64,000 nt of DNA from positions 1 to 64,000 of the forward strand of contig VWZF01002537.1 in the NCBI GenBank assembly GCA_013396755.1, given 5' to 3'. The notes beneath the pieces were generated by a model. The model made no database searches, was not told where the DNA came from, and saw nothing but the letters and a program-made list of their open reading frames with translations. Both the position numbers and the translations under genes were made by a program. Every line of letters begins with the position of its first letter. Positions within the stretch are counted from its first letter, which is position 1. Shown here piece after piece: positions 36,464 to 47,829 of this stretch. Source of the stretch: Sclerurus mexicanus (Eukaryota > Chordata > Aves > Passeriformes > Furnariidae).

Positions 36464-38589
36464 CATTACAGTATTTATCTCTTCCCTTGTCTGGAAATCC
36501 AGTTTGTAGCTTCAGGTATGCACTCTCTTCTGCACCTAGGGTGGTTGGACAATGACACACACTTATGTGATCTGAAGGTCCTTTCGAAGCAGACACATTC
36601 ACGGAGGGATAGGCTTTTTTTAGAGGAATGAGCAGCTGTTTCTTTGCAGTTTGTTCCAAAAGTCTTTTGGTGATTTTAGTAACATTTAAGCCATTAACCA
36701 TTTCAGTCTCTGACAACTTCATGGTCTACCTTGCTTTCTTTCACTGAATCAGCGTTTTAAAGGATTCATGTGTTACCCAGTAGAATTAAGGATCACAAAA
36801 ATCTATCCTTCGGTAATCCTTACTGAAAATGTGTAAATTCATAAGGTAGATTCTACTGGTGAAAATACATTCCTTTGCTAGGAATTGGTTGACAAGTTGA
36901 AGATCTTGATCATAGATATCAAAGCCAGAACAAGACACTAAGAGTAACCACTGAGCTTACTTTTGTCTTCAAGCTCTCACCAGCTCTACTCTTACTATAG
37001 CTCTTTCAGTATGTTCTGTGCTGAACTGACCTAAGTCCTTCCTTGGAGAGTAAAATACAAAACTGAAGAGAAATCTTAAACCTTTTCTGACCTACTATAT
37101 TTTGCAACTTTTCTGAAGTAGGGTCGATCTTTTAGTGTAACACTCTACAGAAAATAATTGTCATCTCATTTTCAGTGTCCTTAAGCCATCACAAATTGAG
37201 TAAAAATAGTGTGTGCTGTGTCTGCAAGAAAAGCACAAGGTCAAAGCTGTGACCTTAATTATTCGCCAAATGATTTGCCTAATACTGGACAAATACAAGA
37301 AAAATATACTAGTAAACAAAACACTAAACAAGTATTGCTATCAGATGTTTCTTCAGGCACATAAAGAAGGCACATATGAAGAAGACAGGCAAAATGTTTC
37401 TAGCAGTAAAGCAAACACCAGATGAAGTATTATTGAGAAGCAAGGTTGAATGGTAATGTGTATACGTATTTGCACTTAAATATTCATGTGAGAGAGAAAA
37501 AAAAAAAAGTGAGCTTGGTTAGGTATGATGTGTGTTTTGTTGTGGTTCTGTGACCCAATATGGAACCCTCACTAATTTAGTTATTTAGGGAAATTATTTT
37601 TAACTAGGCACTTGCTTAGAGCATGTGCAATGCTTTTTGTTTAGTATTGTGTTTCTGATCAATGACACAACCTAAAACATTGTGCATGAACTAGTATAAG
37701 AGAGATGGAAAATAATCTGAACAAATATTAAGCATTTATTGTTTGCAATCAGCATTACAACAATTACAATAAGTAAACTAAGCATAAGACCATGTATCTT
37801 CAACTATCATATTCAAATGTTAGTGTCTGCATGCTCTGGATATAGTAAAAGTTGTAATAGAATAGCCAAAATACACCCTCAAAAAGCTATCAATCTTGTA
37901 CCCAGAACAAGCCAAGCTTAGTAAAAAGAAACTCTGTCTTTTAGATTAACATAAGGAAACATTTTGTAATACATTTCTGAAAGGATTGATAGAGTGGTAG
38001 AAAAATACGAAAGAACTTGATTTTCTAGGCACCTTCTTCTCCCCCAAAAATATCTCAAGAGTTTAAATGGTGTATAAATGCAACTGACCCTTATTCCACA
38101 GTTCACTGTTGAAGTGACAGTCCATAGCTCAGAAGAAATTAATAGAAACCAATTTCTTGATTTGTTCAATGCTGTTCATTTTCTTCTCCTTACAGAAGGA
38201 AAAATCCAGCTGAACAAGACTACATGAATGTATTAATTATAAGATATTATTAATAACATTATTATATTTATTATTAATAATAACAATGTATTATCAATAA
38301 TATACTATTACTAAGTAGATAGTACTATCTACTTTTAAAGTCCTGACTGGCTGTGGTGTAACTAAATGATATTTTGTATTACTGATCTAACGGGAAAAAT
38401 ATGTCATAGATGGTATTAACTCAAAATAACTTTTTTCCCCCTTGAAGGGAACTGAATGTCCCAAAAGACAGAGAGCTTCAGATCTTCCCACTCACACATG
38501 TCCTAGATTATAATTTCCCCTTCCTCCAAGACCAGATAAACTACAAATCAAAAAAAAATTTTTTTTGTTTTGTTTGAACAGTGTCAGCA
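36464..38589. other. AT-rich single-copy DNA, no gene recognised
   Basis: Short open frames on both strands (36443-36722, 37213-37425, 37739-38169) match nothing I know. An AT-only block (ATT/AAT units) lies at about 38238-38320, and a poly-A/poly-T junction lies near 38550-38566. Confidence 0.5.
38238..38320. repeat. AT-rich ATT/AAT simple-sequence block
   Basis: About 80 bases are nearly all A and T, made of ATT and AAT units and their palindromic mixtures (ATTATTAATAACATTATTAT). Confidence 0.85.
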
Positions 38590-39170
38590 TCTTCAAATAT
38601 TCTATCCATTTCTATTGATGGCACTGATCAGCTTTACAACAGTGTCTACATGTTTATTAAGTACAAGTGTCATTAAGCACATTGGTGACTATCATGCAGT
38701 GTAATTAAGATACCAAATTACACTAAACAGATGTCCTCTTCTGAGCTGTTTTCCTCAATCCCTTTCAAAACCTAGGCACAAATTCAACTGCTCTGTAGTA
38801 TATGTCCTACCTGTGCTGTAGCTGTTTCAGACTCCTCTTTGCTTTTCCTCTCGGCCTCCTATTCTAAGGAAGACTCCAAACTGGCCACTTGTCAGAGTGA
38901 TACGAATGCATTTTGACATCAGCAGGACATAGAGACTAGGGTCATTTCCCTTGGCTTTTCCAATTACACAGCTTGCTGCAAGGAGCTGAATCAACCATGA
39001 ATGTCATTCTGCTCTTACTGGCCGGGAGGGTGCTCTCTGTTCGGCCCTTGGCATTTAACCATGTTGAATTATGAATGTGCTACCAATCTCACTGTTTGCC
39101 TTGGAGCTGGAAAGAATGAATCACAGGGACCTTTTTTGAATTAGATTTTAAAGTGGACCATGCAATTTCT
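38590..39170. other. Repeat-free block, possible conserved noncoding element
   Basis: This block shows no recognised repeat and carries CpG-containing words (CTCGGCC, GATACGAATG, GGCCGGGAGG, GTTCGGCCC) in a CpG-poor setting, plus several TTAA/ATTA cores. No open frame is credible here. Conservation is a guess from texture only. Confidence 0.2.
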
Positions 39171-39543
39171 GTCCCCACCACCCTCTTTTTATTTTTTTCC
39201 TCTTTTTTTTTTTTTTCCCCTAAGTTTATTCACAAAGTCCAAGTTATCTAAAGATTGGCTGGGTAATAAGAAATAACATTTGTTCGCTATAACATCCTGT
39301 CATAATATTCTGTGCCACTATCTGAACATGCCCTGTGTTCTATCTAATATTAGACAAAAGTTGGAAGAGAAGCCAGGGCAAGTTCTGTATAATCAAATGT
39401 CTGACATTTTGCTATATCTACCTTTAAAAAAAGAACTGTAGCAGAACTTGTATAACACCATTGTATAAGATGAGACATCTCAGACAGTGATAGAGTGGCT
39501 AAAGAAGATATTAAAACTGTGTATAATGGGTTGAAATTCGATG

Positions 39544-39584
39544 ATTTATTATTATGATTATTATTATCATTATTATTATTATTT
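39544..39584. repeat. (ATT)n imperfect microsatellite
   Basis: ATT units with a few interruptions over about 41 bases. Confidence 0.9.
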
Positions 39585-39607
39585 TAGCTTATTTGTTTCT
39601 GACAGAA

Positions 39608-39655
39608 CATCCACCCAAAAAAACCCCAAAAAACAAAAACAAAACCAAAAAAAAA
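39608..39655. repeat. A/C low-complexity tract
   Basis: A-runs broken by C, CC or CCCC (CCACCCAAAAAAACCCC) over about 48 bases. Confidence 0.9.
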
Positions 39656-41025
39656 GATGTCTGGTTATTTATCTGCAAACAGGGCAAACTTCCTGAAATA
39701 TTTTTCCATCCGACACCTTCTTGATCAGCTGGGTAATGTCATTATGAATAAGGGGGTGAACTGCAGAAATGAAGCCAGATTCAAACCCTGCATAACATTA
39801 AGCACCTAATAGAAGTTTACAATAAAAGCATGATTTTTATAGGTCTTATTGATGATGAACATTGACAGCAAAAAAATTCCAGAATGACATTTTAGTTGAT
39901 AGGTAAGAGAAATCAATATTGAAACATCTCAGTCTCTCAACACTGACTATGCAGAGAGTCTAAGGGGGAAAGAAGAAGAAAAAAAACCTTAGATATTTAA
40001 TTTAGACACCTCAGTAATTTAGCTAAAAGTCATCTGAGGTGAGTCTAAATATTTTTTTTTCAATTTTCACCTTTTCAACTACTGCAAGAGTTGTTATTGC
40101 TTGAAATTCTGATAATTTCTTCAATTGCACACTGAGATTAGTGTAAGCTAAAGTCATAAATTCATGTAACAGAAATCAACAGTTTTTCAATGAATAAAAA
40201 CAGCTACTGAGCATTTCAAACAATTTTGGGATTAGGGCACTTCAAAGAGTGAAGGGATTTCTAATTTGTTACTAGCATTAGCCAAAAAAATTACTTTTTT
40301 TTTTAATACCTCTCATGTACCAGAGTCCTGTACAGCTTCTTTTTTAAAGAAGACATTAAAATATATTTTCCTATATCAAATAAGGAATCATGTCAGAGAT
40401 GCTGCTGCTTCTCAGAACTTCTGTTCCAACTTCCCTAGCAAACATCTAACTTCTTTGTCCGCTCTGTGAGTCCCTTGAGTAATTTGTTTGTTTCTTGTTT
40501 CCCCTTAGTGCTTATGATAAATAAGTCTAGTAAAGACTTATCCTCTGAAGGCCTTTTACCTTTCATTGGTTTAGAAATACTAATGCCTAAAAGTCTTATG
40601 GAGATTTGAAAAGTGTCTTTTTATAGCACATTCAAGAACAACATACTGGATGAAATTTTAGAAAGTGAGAGATGTGAAAAAAACATGGACTTCACTTTTG
40701 CAAGATGAAGTCCACTTGCTATTCTTGAAAAAATTAGACATTTTATTGAGTAGGAATAAATATTCTCATTCTCTTCCACCCTTTCCAACCTTCAACTCAC
40801 ACACATATTTTTGTCCTGTAATAAAACAGAAGTCTTTAAAAATCTGTGCAGCTTAATTCCATAAATTACCATAATTACACATAAGCACACAAAGTATCAG
40901 AACTAGAAAATAGAACATGGATGGGGAAAAGACAGCTGTGTATTTTGTAGGTTTTCAAACAAAAATCAAATCAATATCACATTTTTTTTTTTTAATATTA
41001 AAAGCTTGCTTAAGCAGATTTTGGG

Positions 41026-41056
41026 AAAAAAAAAAACCCAACAAAACAAACAACAA
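41026..41056. repeat. A/C low-complexity tract
   Basis: An A11 run is followed by CCCAACAAAACAAACAACAA. Confidence 0.85.
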
Positions 41057-42294
41057 TCTACTTTTTAAATTGTCAAACATCTTTCTTTCCAGTAAACAAA
41101 TATATTTTCTTGAAATATTTTACACAAACCAATATCTCTTCTAATGCATAGAATAATTGTTATTTTGTAGAATTACATTATGAAAAAAACCCTCACCATG
41201 TTTAAAGTAAGAAACATCCCAAATTAATGAAAGAAACTATAAATAATGTGAAAGAAAGGGCAAGTAATATATATAAAGAAATCCTAAAAGACACACATTG
41301 TTACCTAGTGATTTTTTTTTTCTTCCTCCAAGCAAAACAAATTTTACTTAGCTGTCATTTGGCCCTCTACTGTCAAGAAAACCATATCAAAAGCTTTCAA
41401 AGATTATCCAGCTTCTTGCTATTTGTGGTTATATTCTTGGAAGAAATTATCTTTAGTGTATAACTTTTATCTACATGCAGGGTTATGTTTTAAGCAGTAC
41501 CTCATAAACTGAAAAGGGAAAGCAGAAAACCCTTCTGATTTCTGACCAACCATTTAGGAGTTTTCCACATGGGTGAGGCTCTCCGAGAGCTAAAGAGCAA
41601 GACAGCATCCATGACTCACAACTCATAGCAGTTAATCATTCCCACTATGTCATTCCTGGTGTGGTCACTAAGTACAGCCTGAAGTTATGGCACTAGAAAA
41701 ACAGGACATATTCTAGCTACTCTCTGATAGGATGAAACATACACAATCCATTTGCTCCCCTTGAGGACACAAATCAAATTAGCTTCTACTATTACTCCCA
41801 AGAGCATGTTTTAGACCCAACACACCAGGAAATATGTAGCAAAACCTCCACTCAAAGATGACAAACTTTTCTGCATGTAGCTATAAGAAAAATACCATTA
41901 ATGTAAAATGTGTCATGCACAGCTCTGAAATGAGGGGCATTCTGAGTATTTGTATGTTAGTCTCAAATATATTTCACAGTTTTAACTCTTGCTACTGTTG
42001 CTGAATTTTAAGTAGAGGCTTTAAAGATGCAGCTTTGCTATTTTGCTCCTCTGGTCCATTGTATATACAACTTATAATTATTGTGAGGAATCATATCTAA
42101 GAGTCAGAGGTAATAATTCTAAAAAATGGCCTCTGGGCCAAACTGTGAATTCCTTATTTGCACTGATAATCTCTTATTCACACAAGTAACTTTTCTCTTT
42201 CTGGGGTAGTTGCTTGCCTAAGAAGCCACTATAAGCATGATTAAGGATTTAAACATTTAGTATTTAAGAACATAAACTTAGCTGTATTTCCGCA

Positions 42295-42380
42295 TTTTTT
42301 TTTCTTTGTTGTTCCTTTGGTTTGGTTTGTCCTGTTTGGTTTCATTTGTTTTGGTTTGTTTTCTCTTTGAATTTTTTTTT
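42295..42380. repeat. G/T-rich low-complexity tract
   Basis: T-runs broken by G or GG with a few C (TTTGGTTTGGTTTGTCC). The open frame at 42306-42500 begins in it and is an artefact. Confidence 0.85.
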
Positions 42381-43302
42381 AAGGCTGTCATTACTTGGAT
42401 TGTTTTACTGTTCATGATCAGTGAGGGCCATTGTTTGTTAACATGTGTTTCTGCCGGCTACCCTGTTAAAATAAATTCCTCAAGTTTTCCCATTAAATAG
42501 TGAAATTATTTGCAAAAAAGTTCACACTTGTATTTTGTGACACGCTGAGACTATGCAGAAATATTTGACAATTACCTTCACTAAAGCTTGAGCTAGATCT
42601 TATTGAAATCTTTCAAGCTTTTGCTTTGCTTGATGGACTTGAAAAGAACAGTGTAGGTAGGCAAATATTTTACATTAATTAAAAAATGAAAATAAATGAA
42701 TAAATAGAACTAGAAATGCAAGCTACTTTTGATTATACTTCCTATTGATCTAACTGCAATATTATGAAAAAGTTGTGGTGTCATTGTACACCCTGGTTTT
42801 CATTTAGGTTATATAACTGAAGCTACATTGAATTATCTCAGTATCAAACGTTCAATGGCAAGGATTACTGCTTAAATGTCAGTCTTTGTATCATGAGTTT
42901 ATCTTATTATTACTTGTATTTCCTTTAGAAAATTTTTTATGGTTTCTTTGTTACTATTTCTAATGAATTATAATTCTAATTTCTTCAGGAAAACCATCCA
43001 AATTAGAAATACTGTAATTTTTATAGGATTGAAATTCATCCTCCTGATTGCTTACAATTGCTAGAAGGTCATTTATACCTAACAATATAACCTTGTCTGA
43101 ATCTGAGTTTGTTTTAGAAAAGCTCTAAATGAAACCTTCAGAGTCATATGAAGAAGAATTAGGTCTGTTTACAACCAGTGATTTGAATTAAACAGTATGC
43201 CATATATGAGGTGCTATCTTGAAGAAAAAATATTCAAAGAACTGTGTGTGAAATTTCTAGAAGCTCAAGCAGATTTCAGTGACCATGTCACATAAATCTT
43301 TC

Positions 43303-43319
43303 AATATATATATATATAT
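43303..43319. repeat. (AT)n microsatellite
   Basis: Eight to nine AT dinucleotides. Confidence 0.95.
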
Positions 43320-44159
43320 GAAAATGTAATTATAATGCATTAATTGTTGCAAACAGTCAATAAAAGTATGCATAACTTTCAGGATCACATTGATTGACCT
43401 CACTAATATTCTGCCTCCAAGAAAAGACAGCAAAGACAAGTTATACTATCACAATCACCACACACTATCACCAGATCTCTCCTATACCAGAGTGAAACAG
43501 TCTTCAGCACTGCCAAGCACAGCACTGCTTGCATCTGTCTCCCTTACTTCTGTAGTGATTCCAAACCATCCCCCTCAGCTGTTTAGATTTCTCCAGCCCT
43601 TATAGGCAGCAGGAGAAACTGTTGGGTGACAGTATCCTTGGAGGGAACACTAATCAAGACTGCATGTGTTGTAAGGGAAGACCATTCTGAGGAAAAGGCC
43701 ATGTCCTACACTGGGTGTTGCTGGCTGAAACACTTGAGAACAAAGTGTGGAGCTGGAGGTAGCACTGGGTTATTCCAAAGCACAAATTACAGTGTTGTAC
43801 CAAAGTTTGTCTTGCTACAGCTCAGTCAATGCTGAAATATTTAACCCCTCAGATATTTTGCTTTGTCTCCCAGTGAATGTTGTGCCCAAATTTTCTGTTT
43901 CCTCCTTAGGATGATGTGGAAATCTGTGGCTAGAGAGCTGACTTTGCAGGTGGTCTTGACCACAAACTCATGACTTGTTCCCTTAATCTATGTCCCAGAA
44001 CAGCCATCAGATTAGGAGTTCTGTCCTGGCAATTGGGAACAAAGTATAGATGGACATCTTTCATCAAATGAGATGCAACATCCCACAGCCCCAGGTCCAC
44101 CACCATTCTGGCCATCTCCTTTTGCCCATTGACCTCTTTTCAGATGCTAATTAAGACTA

Positions 44160-44880
44160 AATATTTATAGAATTTATAGATTTATAGAATATCTTGTTTT
44201 AAAAGGGACCCACTAGGATCCTCAAAGTCCAACACCTAACCCTCCACAGGACAGCACCAAAAATCACACCATGTGCCTGAGAGCATTGTCCAAGCACCTT
44301 GTGAACTCCAGCAGGCTTGGTGCTGTGACCACTTCACTGGAGAGACTGTTCCAGCACCCAACCACCCTCTGGGTGAGGAAGCTTTTTCTAATATCCAACC
44401 TGAATCTCCCTTGACAGAACTCCAGACCATTCCCTAGGTCCTGTCACTGGTCACCCCAAAGAGATCAGTGCCTGCCTCTCCGGAGGAAGTTGTACCTGCA
44501 ATGAGGTTTCCCCTCAGACTCTTCCAGCAGCTCCTCCTCATACGCTTCCCCTCAAGGCCCTTCACCATCTTCATTGCCTTCCTTTGGACATTCTCTAACA
44601 GCTTAACATCTTTCTTGCATTGCAGTGCCCAAAACTGCCCCAGTATTGCAGAAGAGGCCGCCCCAGTGCAGAGCAGAGCGGGACAATCCTCTCCCTTGCC
44701 CAGCTGGCGATGCGTCCAGGACAGGGTTTGACCCTCAGCTGCCAGGGCACTGCTGACTCGTATTCAACTTGCTGTCTACCAGAACACCCAGGTCCCTTTC
44801 CAGGCTGCTCTCCAGCCTTTAATTCCCCAATCTTTTTATGCAACCACAGTTTCCCTCCCCATCCCCAGCGCAGAATCTGG
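44160..44880 (-). mobile_element. CR1 LINE 3' end, reverse orientation
   Basis: On the plus strand this is the reverse complement of about 720 bases of a CR1 3' region. It begins with degenerate ATTTATAGA repeats (44160-44190), the terminal octamer in altered form. It goes on through AAAGTCCAACACCTAACCCT, CTGTTCCAGCACCCAACCAC, CTGAATCTCCCTTGACAGA, TCCCCTCAGACTCTTCCAGC, CATCTTTCTTGCATTGCAGT and AACACCCAGGTCCC. The order and wording are those of avian CR1. The copy is 5'-truncated and holds only the end of ORF2 and the 3' untranslated part. GC is higher than the surroundings. Overlapping open frames at 44236-44901 on both strands belong to it. Confidence 0.95.
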
Positions 44881-45419
44881 CAATTGTGTTTGTTTAACTG
44901 AATACTTTGTTAAAATTAAAATCTGCATAGGAATGAGTTGGTGACTGTGCTGACTTTCTCTTTTGGAGAGGACTCTCATGTATGTCTACTAGCTTGTCCA
45001 AAATCTGGTAAAACTCTGCTTATTTAACAGTCTTGAATGTCTTGAATAGCTCAGAACACTGGAGTATCTTGGTGCCTGAATATATTACACCTGAAAGGCA
45101 AAGGGATTTTGTTGAACAACCAGATGTCATGATTGAATCACTTGAGATAGCTATCCCAGCTATCCCATTAATTGTAGTCTGAGAAAGCATCACAAACCAG
45201 GTGATCAGCTGAGATAAAATCTTTCTTTTTTTGTGTGTTCCAGATGAGTTCAAGTGTGACATAAGTTCCAGCTGTTCAAAAATGTTAAAACAGTCCTAAA
45301 AATCAATTTTTACCATTTTAGAGAATTTTGACATGATATGTTTATTACATTACTCATGTAATAAAGCTCCAAGAGTAGCACAATTTTGGATTTGGTCACC
45401 TGCATAGGCATTGGCTATG
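44881..45419. other. Single-copy sequence between CR1 and pyrimidine satellite
   Basis: No gene is recognised. The minus-strand open frame 45020-45262 matches nothing I know. Confidence 0.5.
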
Positions 45420-45641
45420 TCTCTTCTCTTCCTCTTCTCTTCTCTTCTCTTCTCTTCTCTTCTCTTCTCTTCTCTTCTCTTCTCTTCTCTTCTCTTCTCT
45501 TCTCTTCTCTTCTCTTCTCTTCTCTTCTCTTCTCTTCTCTTCTCTTCTCTTCCTCTTCTCCCTTCCCTTCCTCTTCCTCTTCCTCTTCCTCTTCCTCTTC
45601 CTCTTCCTCTCCTCTCCCCTCCCCTCTCCTCTCCTCCTCCC
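45420..45641. repeat. 222-base pure pyrimidine microsatellite, (CTCTT)n then (CTTCCT)n
   Basis: Every base from 45420 to 45641 is C or T. About 24 copies of a five-base unit (CTCTT, in any phase) fill 45432-45551. A six-base unit (CTTCCT) with about seven copies follows to 45610, then irregular C/T. Such homopurine-homopyrimidine mirror-like tracts can form triplex DNA; that is known of the class and not shown here. The 110-130 codon frames on both strands across 45350-45803 (Ser/Leu/Phe- or Glu/Lys/Arg-rich) are artefacts of the repeat. Confidence 0.98.
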
Positions 45642-45752
45642 AAACCTTCCCAAACCTTCCCTTCTTTTTTTTTCTTTTCCCTTTCCTTCCCAAACCTTCC
45701 CTTCCCAAACCTTTCCAAACCTTCCCAAACTTTCCCTTCCTTTCCTTTCTCC
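45642..45752. repeat. Decamer CCCAAACCTT-type repeat with T/C runs
   Basis: Following the pure pyrimidine run, the ten-base unit TTCCCAAACC recurs at irregular spacing at least five times up to about 45730, mixed with T and C runs. It appears to be a third, longer period in the same satellite. Confidence 0.85.
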
Positions 45753-47499
45753 AGAATATCACTAACTGACTCTTCTTTTATTTCAGCATCTAATTATTTC
45801 TGAATTTATGACTCAAAGACTCATTGACATTCAGTAAAAGTCAAGGGGAATTAGGGTTTGAAATTTACCTTTTAGAAATTTCCCCCAACAGCTACTTATC
45901 CCAAAAAGTTTGATGAAAGACTTTACCAATATTCACCAGCAACTTTCAAGAGGACTATTTACTGGATGTCAGTTTGATAGCTGAAGAAAAATTATTTCAA
46001 TGAAACTACACTGACTTCTGTCATTTAAGGTTCACAGACTTAAAACACCAAGCAGGGGCTATATTACTAGGAGCAAGATATGTCTGAAATTGCCATAAAG
46101 ATGTATTTGAAAGGCCCTTGAATTCAAGCAGGAATTCATACTGGACTTGTTCACAGAAATAATCTTGCTTACATGCAGTGAGCAAACTGCTACCAAAATT
46201 TCACTCCATTTTCAACATCAACACAAAACATTTCAAGGTTTCAATTAGTACCATGAAATATGTTGTTTTCTCAGAGTTGCTCTGCACAAGCTTTCATTTA
46301 AACACACAACTCTGTTTTCGTAGGATCCTCTGTTCCATCTTCTTGTGTGAAAGAATATTGCGTGATGCTGCTTTTAATAGGTTTGCCAGTGTGACACTGT
46401 GAGAGAAAGCACTACAAAATGTGCTGAATGGAGCACTTGGTTCTTGAAGGGACTGTATGTATGTATGTGGGTGGAAGGTAATAGAATCTCCTTAGGGACA
46501 TCTAGATTCTTTAGAAAAAGAAAAAAAAAAAAGGCAACCAACAACAACAACAACTAATACTCATAACAACTAATACTCATAATAATAACAATAATAATAA
46601 TTTAAAAAAAAACAACAAAAATCCCCCTCTAAGAAAAAGAAGGCAAAAACCAGTAATCTAACAAGTTACTGCTACTATTATAACACAGTTTGAAGTGCAA
46701 CTTCATTGGAGATGTTGCAAAACAGTTGTGGAAGAAATAATTTAAGAGCTGATATTAATACGAATATTTTTACAATGTTGCATCTTTTTAATTTTTTTAA
46801 AATAAATATATGAACATTATAATAAAGGACATAAGAAATGTGAATATATTCCTCCAAAAATATAACTTCTCAGCAGAGAAGGACTGTTTCTGTGACTTAT
46901 GAGCATCTGAATAATCTCTGCTCCTACTGATCTTATTCCTATTGGGGGACAAGAAAATCCCTTTAGTTTTGTAAATGGTTTCCCCCAGAGATACAGGTGA
47001 CAGAACTACAAAATCAGTTAAATCATCATCTGGTCTGCCTTAGCTCTGTTCCTTAATTCCCACCACCATCACACCTGCTAGGGACTCAGAGAAGCACTGT
47101 TATCTTAATTATTTACACTAACTACTTAATGGGAGATTAGGACCTAGATCTCTGGACCCTCCTCTCCATAATCAATGCAGAGATACTCTGCAAGGAGGTG
47201 ATTAGGAGGGCTTGAATCTTAAAAAATAAAATAAGCTGCAGACAGACAAGGTAGTCTCCATTGCTATGCTCAGCAAGAAACACAAAAACATATCAGCAAA
47301 TCTACATGTGAGATATATTGCAGATACCCAAAGCAGAACAAGAGTTTCAGCTGAAATTCCAGCCTTTTAGGTGTTAATGTCAGTCAGCTTCTGGACACGA
47401 ATCCAGAACAAGCAAAACTCTGCTCCACTAGGGGCTTGGAGAGAATTTCTTCTCACCTGAGAGTTTACTAGTAAGAATACCAATATGACCAAGGCAATT
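45753..47499. other. AT-rich single-copy DNA, no gene recognised
   Basis: No gene is recognised. The open frame at 46178-46402 has no family. A simple-repeat cluster lies at 46535-46625. Confidence 0.55.
46535..46625. repeat. CAA/AAT repeats with a 16-bp tandem duplication
   Basis: CAA trinucleotides are followed by the 16-base unit CAACTAATACTCATAA in two perfect tandem copies (46551-46566 and 46567-46582). AAT units and an A-run come next. Confidence 0.9.
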
Positions 47500-47702
47500 A
47501 AAAAAAAAAAAAAAGACTAAACCCCAAACTAAACATACCCAAACTGTGCCACTCACAAAACCCCCCAAAACAAATCAAAACAAAACAAAAAACCTCCAAA
47601 ACCACAAAGAAACAAATCAACCAACCAACCAAACAAAAAAGCCAAAAAAATAACACCACCAAAAAAAAATTCCAAACAAAACCGAAACCAAAATAAACAA
47701 AA
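47500..47702. repeat. Long A/C low-complexity tract
   Basis: About 200 bases are almost only A and C (CCCCCCAAAACAAATC, CCAACCAACCAAACAAAA). This is the longest tract of the complement orientation. The minus-strand open frame 47498-47767, rich in Phe, Val and Leu, looks like a membrane protein but is a product of the tract read as G/T. Confidence 0.93.
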
Positions 47703-47829
47703 TGTTCAGGAACAGAACATGCCATATCACTAATAGTAACAAACAAAATAAGCAAATGAATAATCAATTACATGAAATATAAAATATAGCTTTTAGGGCT
47801 ATTTTGGTAACATATATATGTCTTCAGAC

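Larger units (their letters stand above)
39171..44159. other. AT-rich single-copy DNA, no gene recognised
   Basis: No gene is recognised. Simple-sequence tracts are listed separately. The part at 43400-44150 is GC-richer and carries open frames at 43390-43605, 43626-43835 and 43930-44115 (-), with no family I know. It may be an unrecognised old repeat next to the CR1 at 44160. Confidence 0.5.

Noticed and set aside
36459..36722. Retroviral protein remnant next to the LTR
   Set aside because: The 87-codon minus-strand frame shows no gag, pol or env motif that I recognise.
44236..44901. Open frames of 64-93 codons on both strands, some proline- and cysteine-rich
   Set aside because: They fall inside the GC-rich CR1 3' region on the minus strand.
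45350..45803. Five overlapping open frames of 110-130 codons on both strands
   Set aside because: They are translations of the (CTCTT)n/(CTTCCT)n array and contain only repeat peptides (Ser/Leu/Phe or Arg/Glu/Lys).
47498..47767. Minus-strand 89-codon frame resembling a hydrophobic membrane protein
   Set aside because: The hydrophobicity comes from the keto tract 47500-47702 read as T-runs and G.
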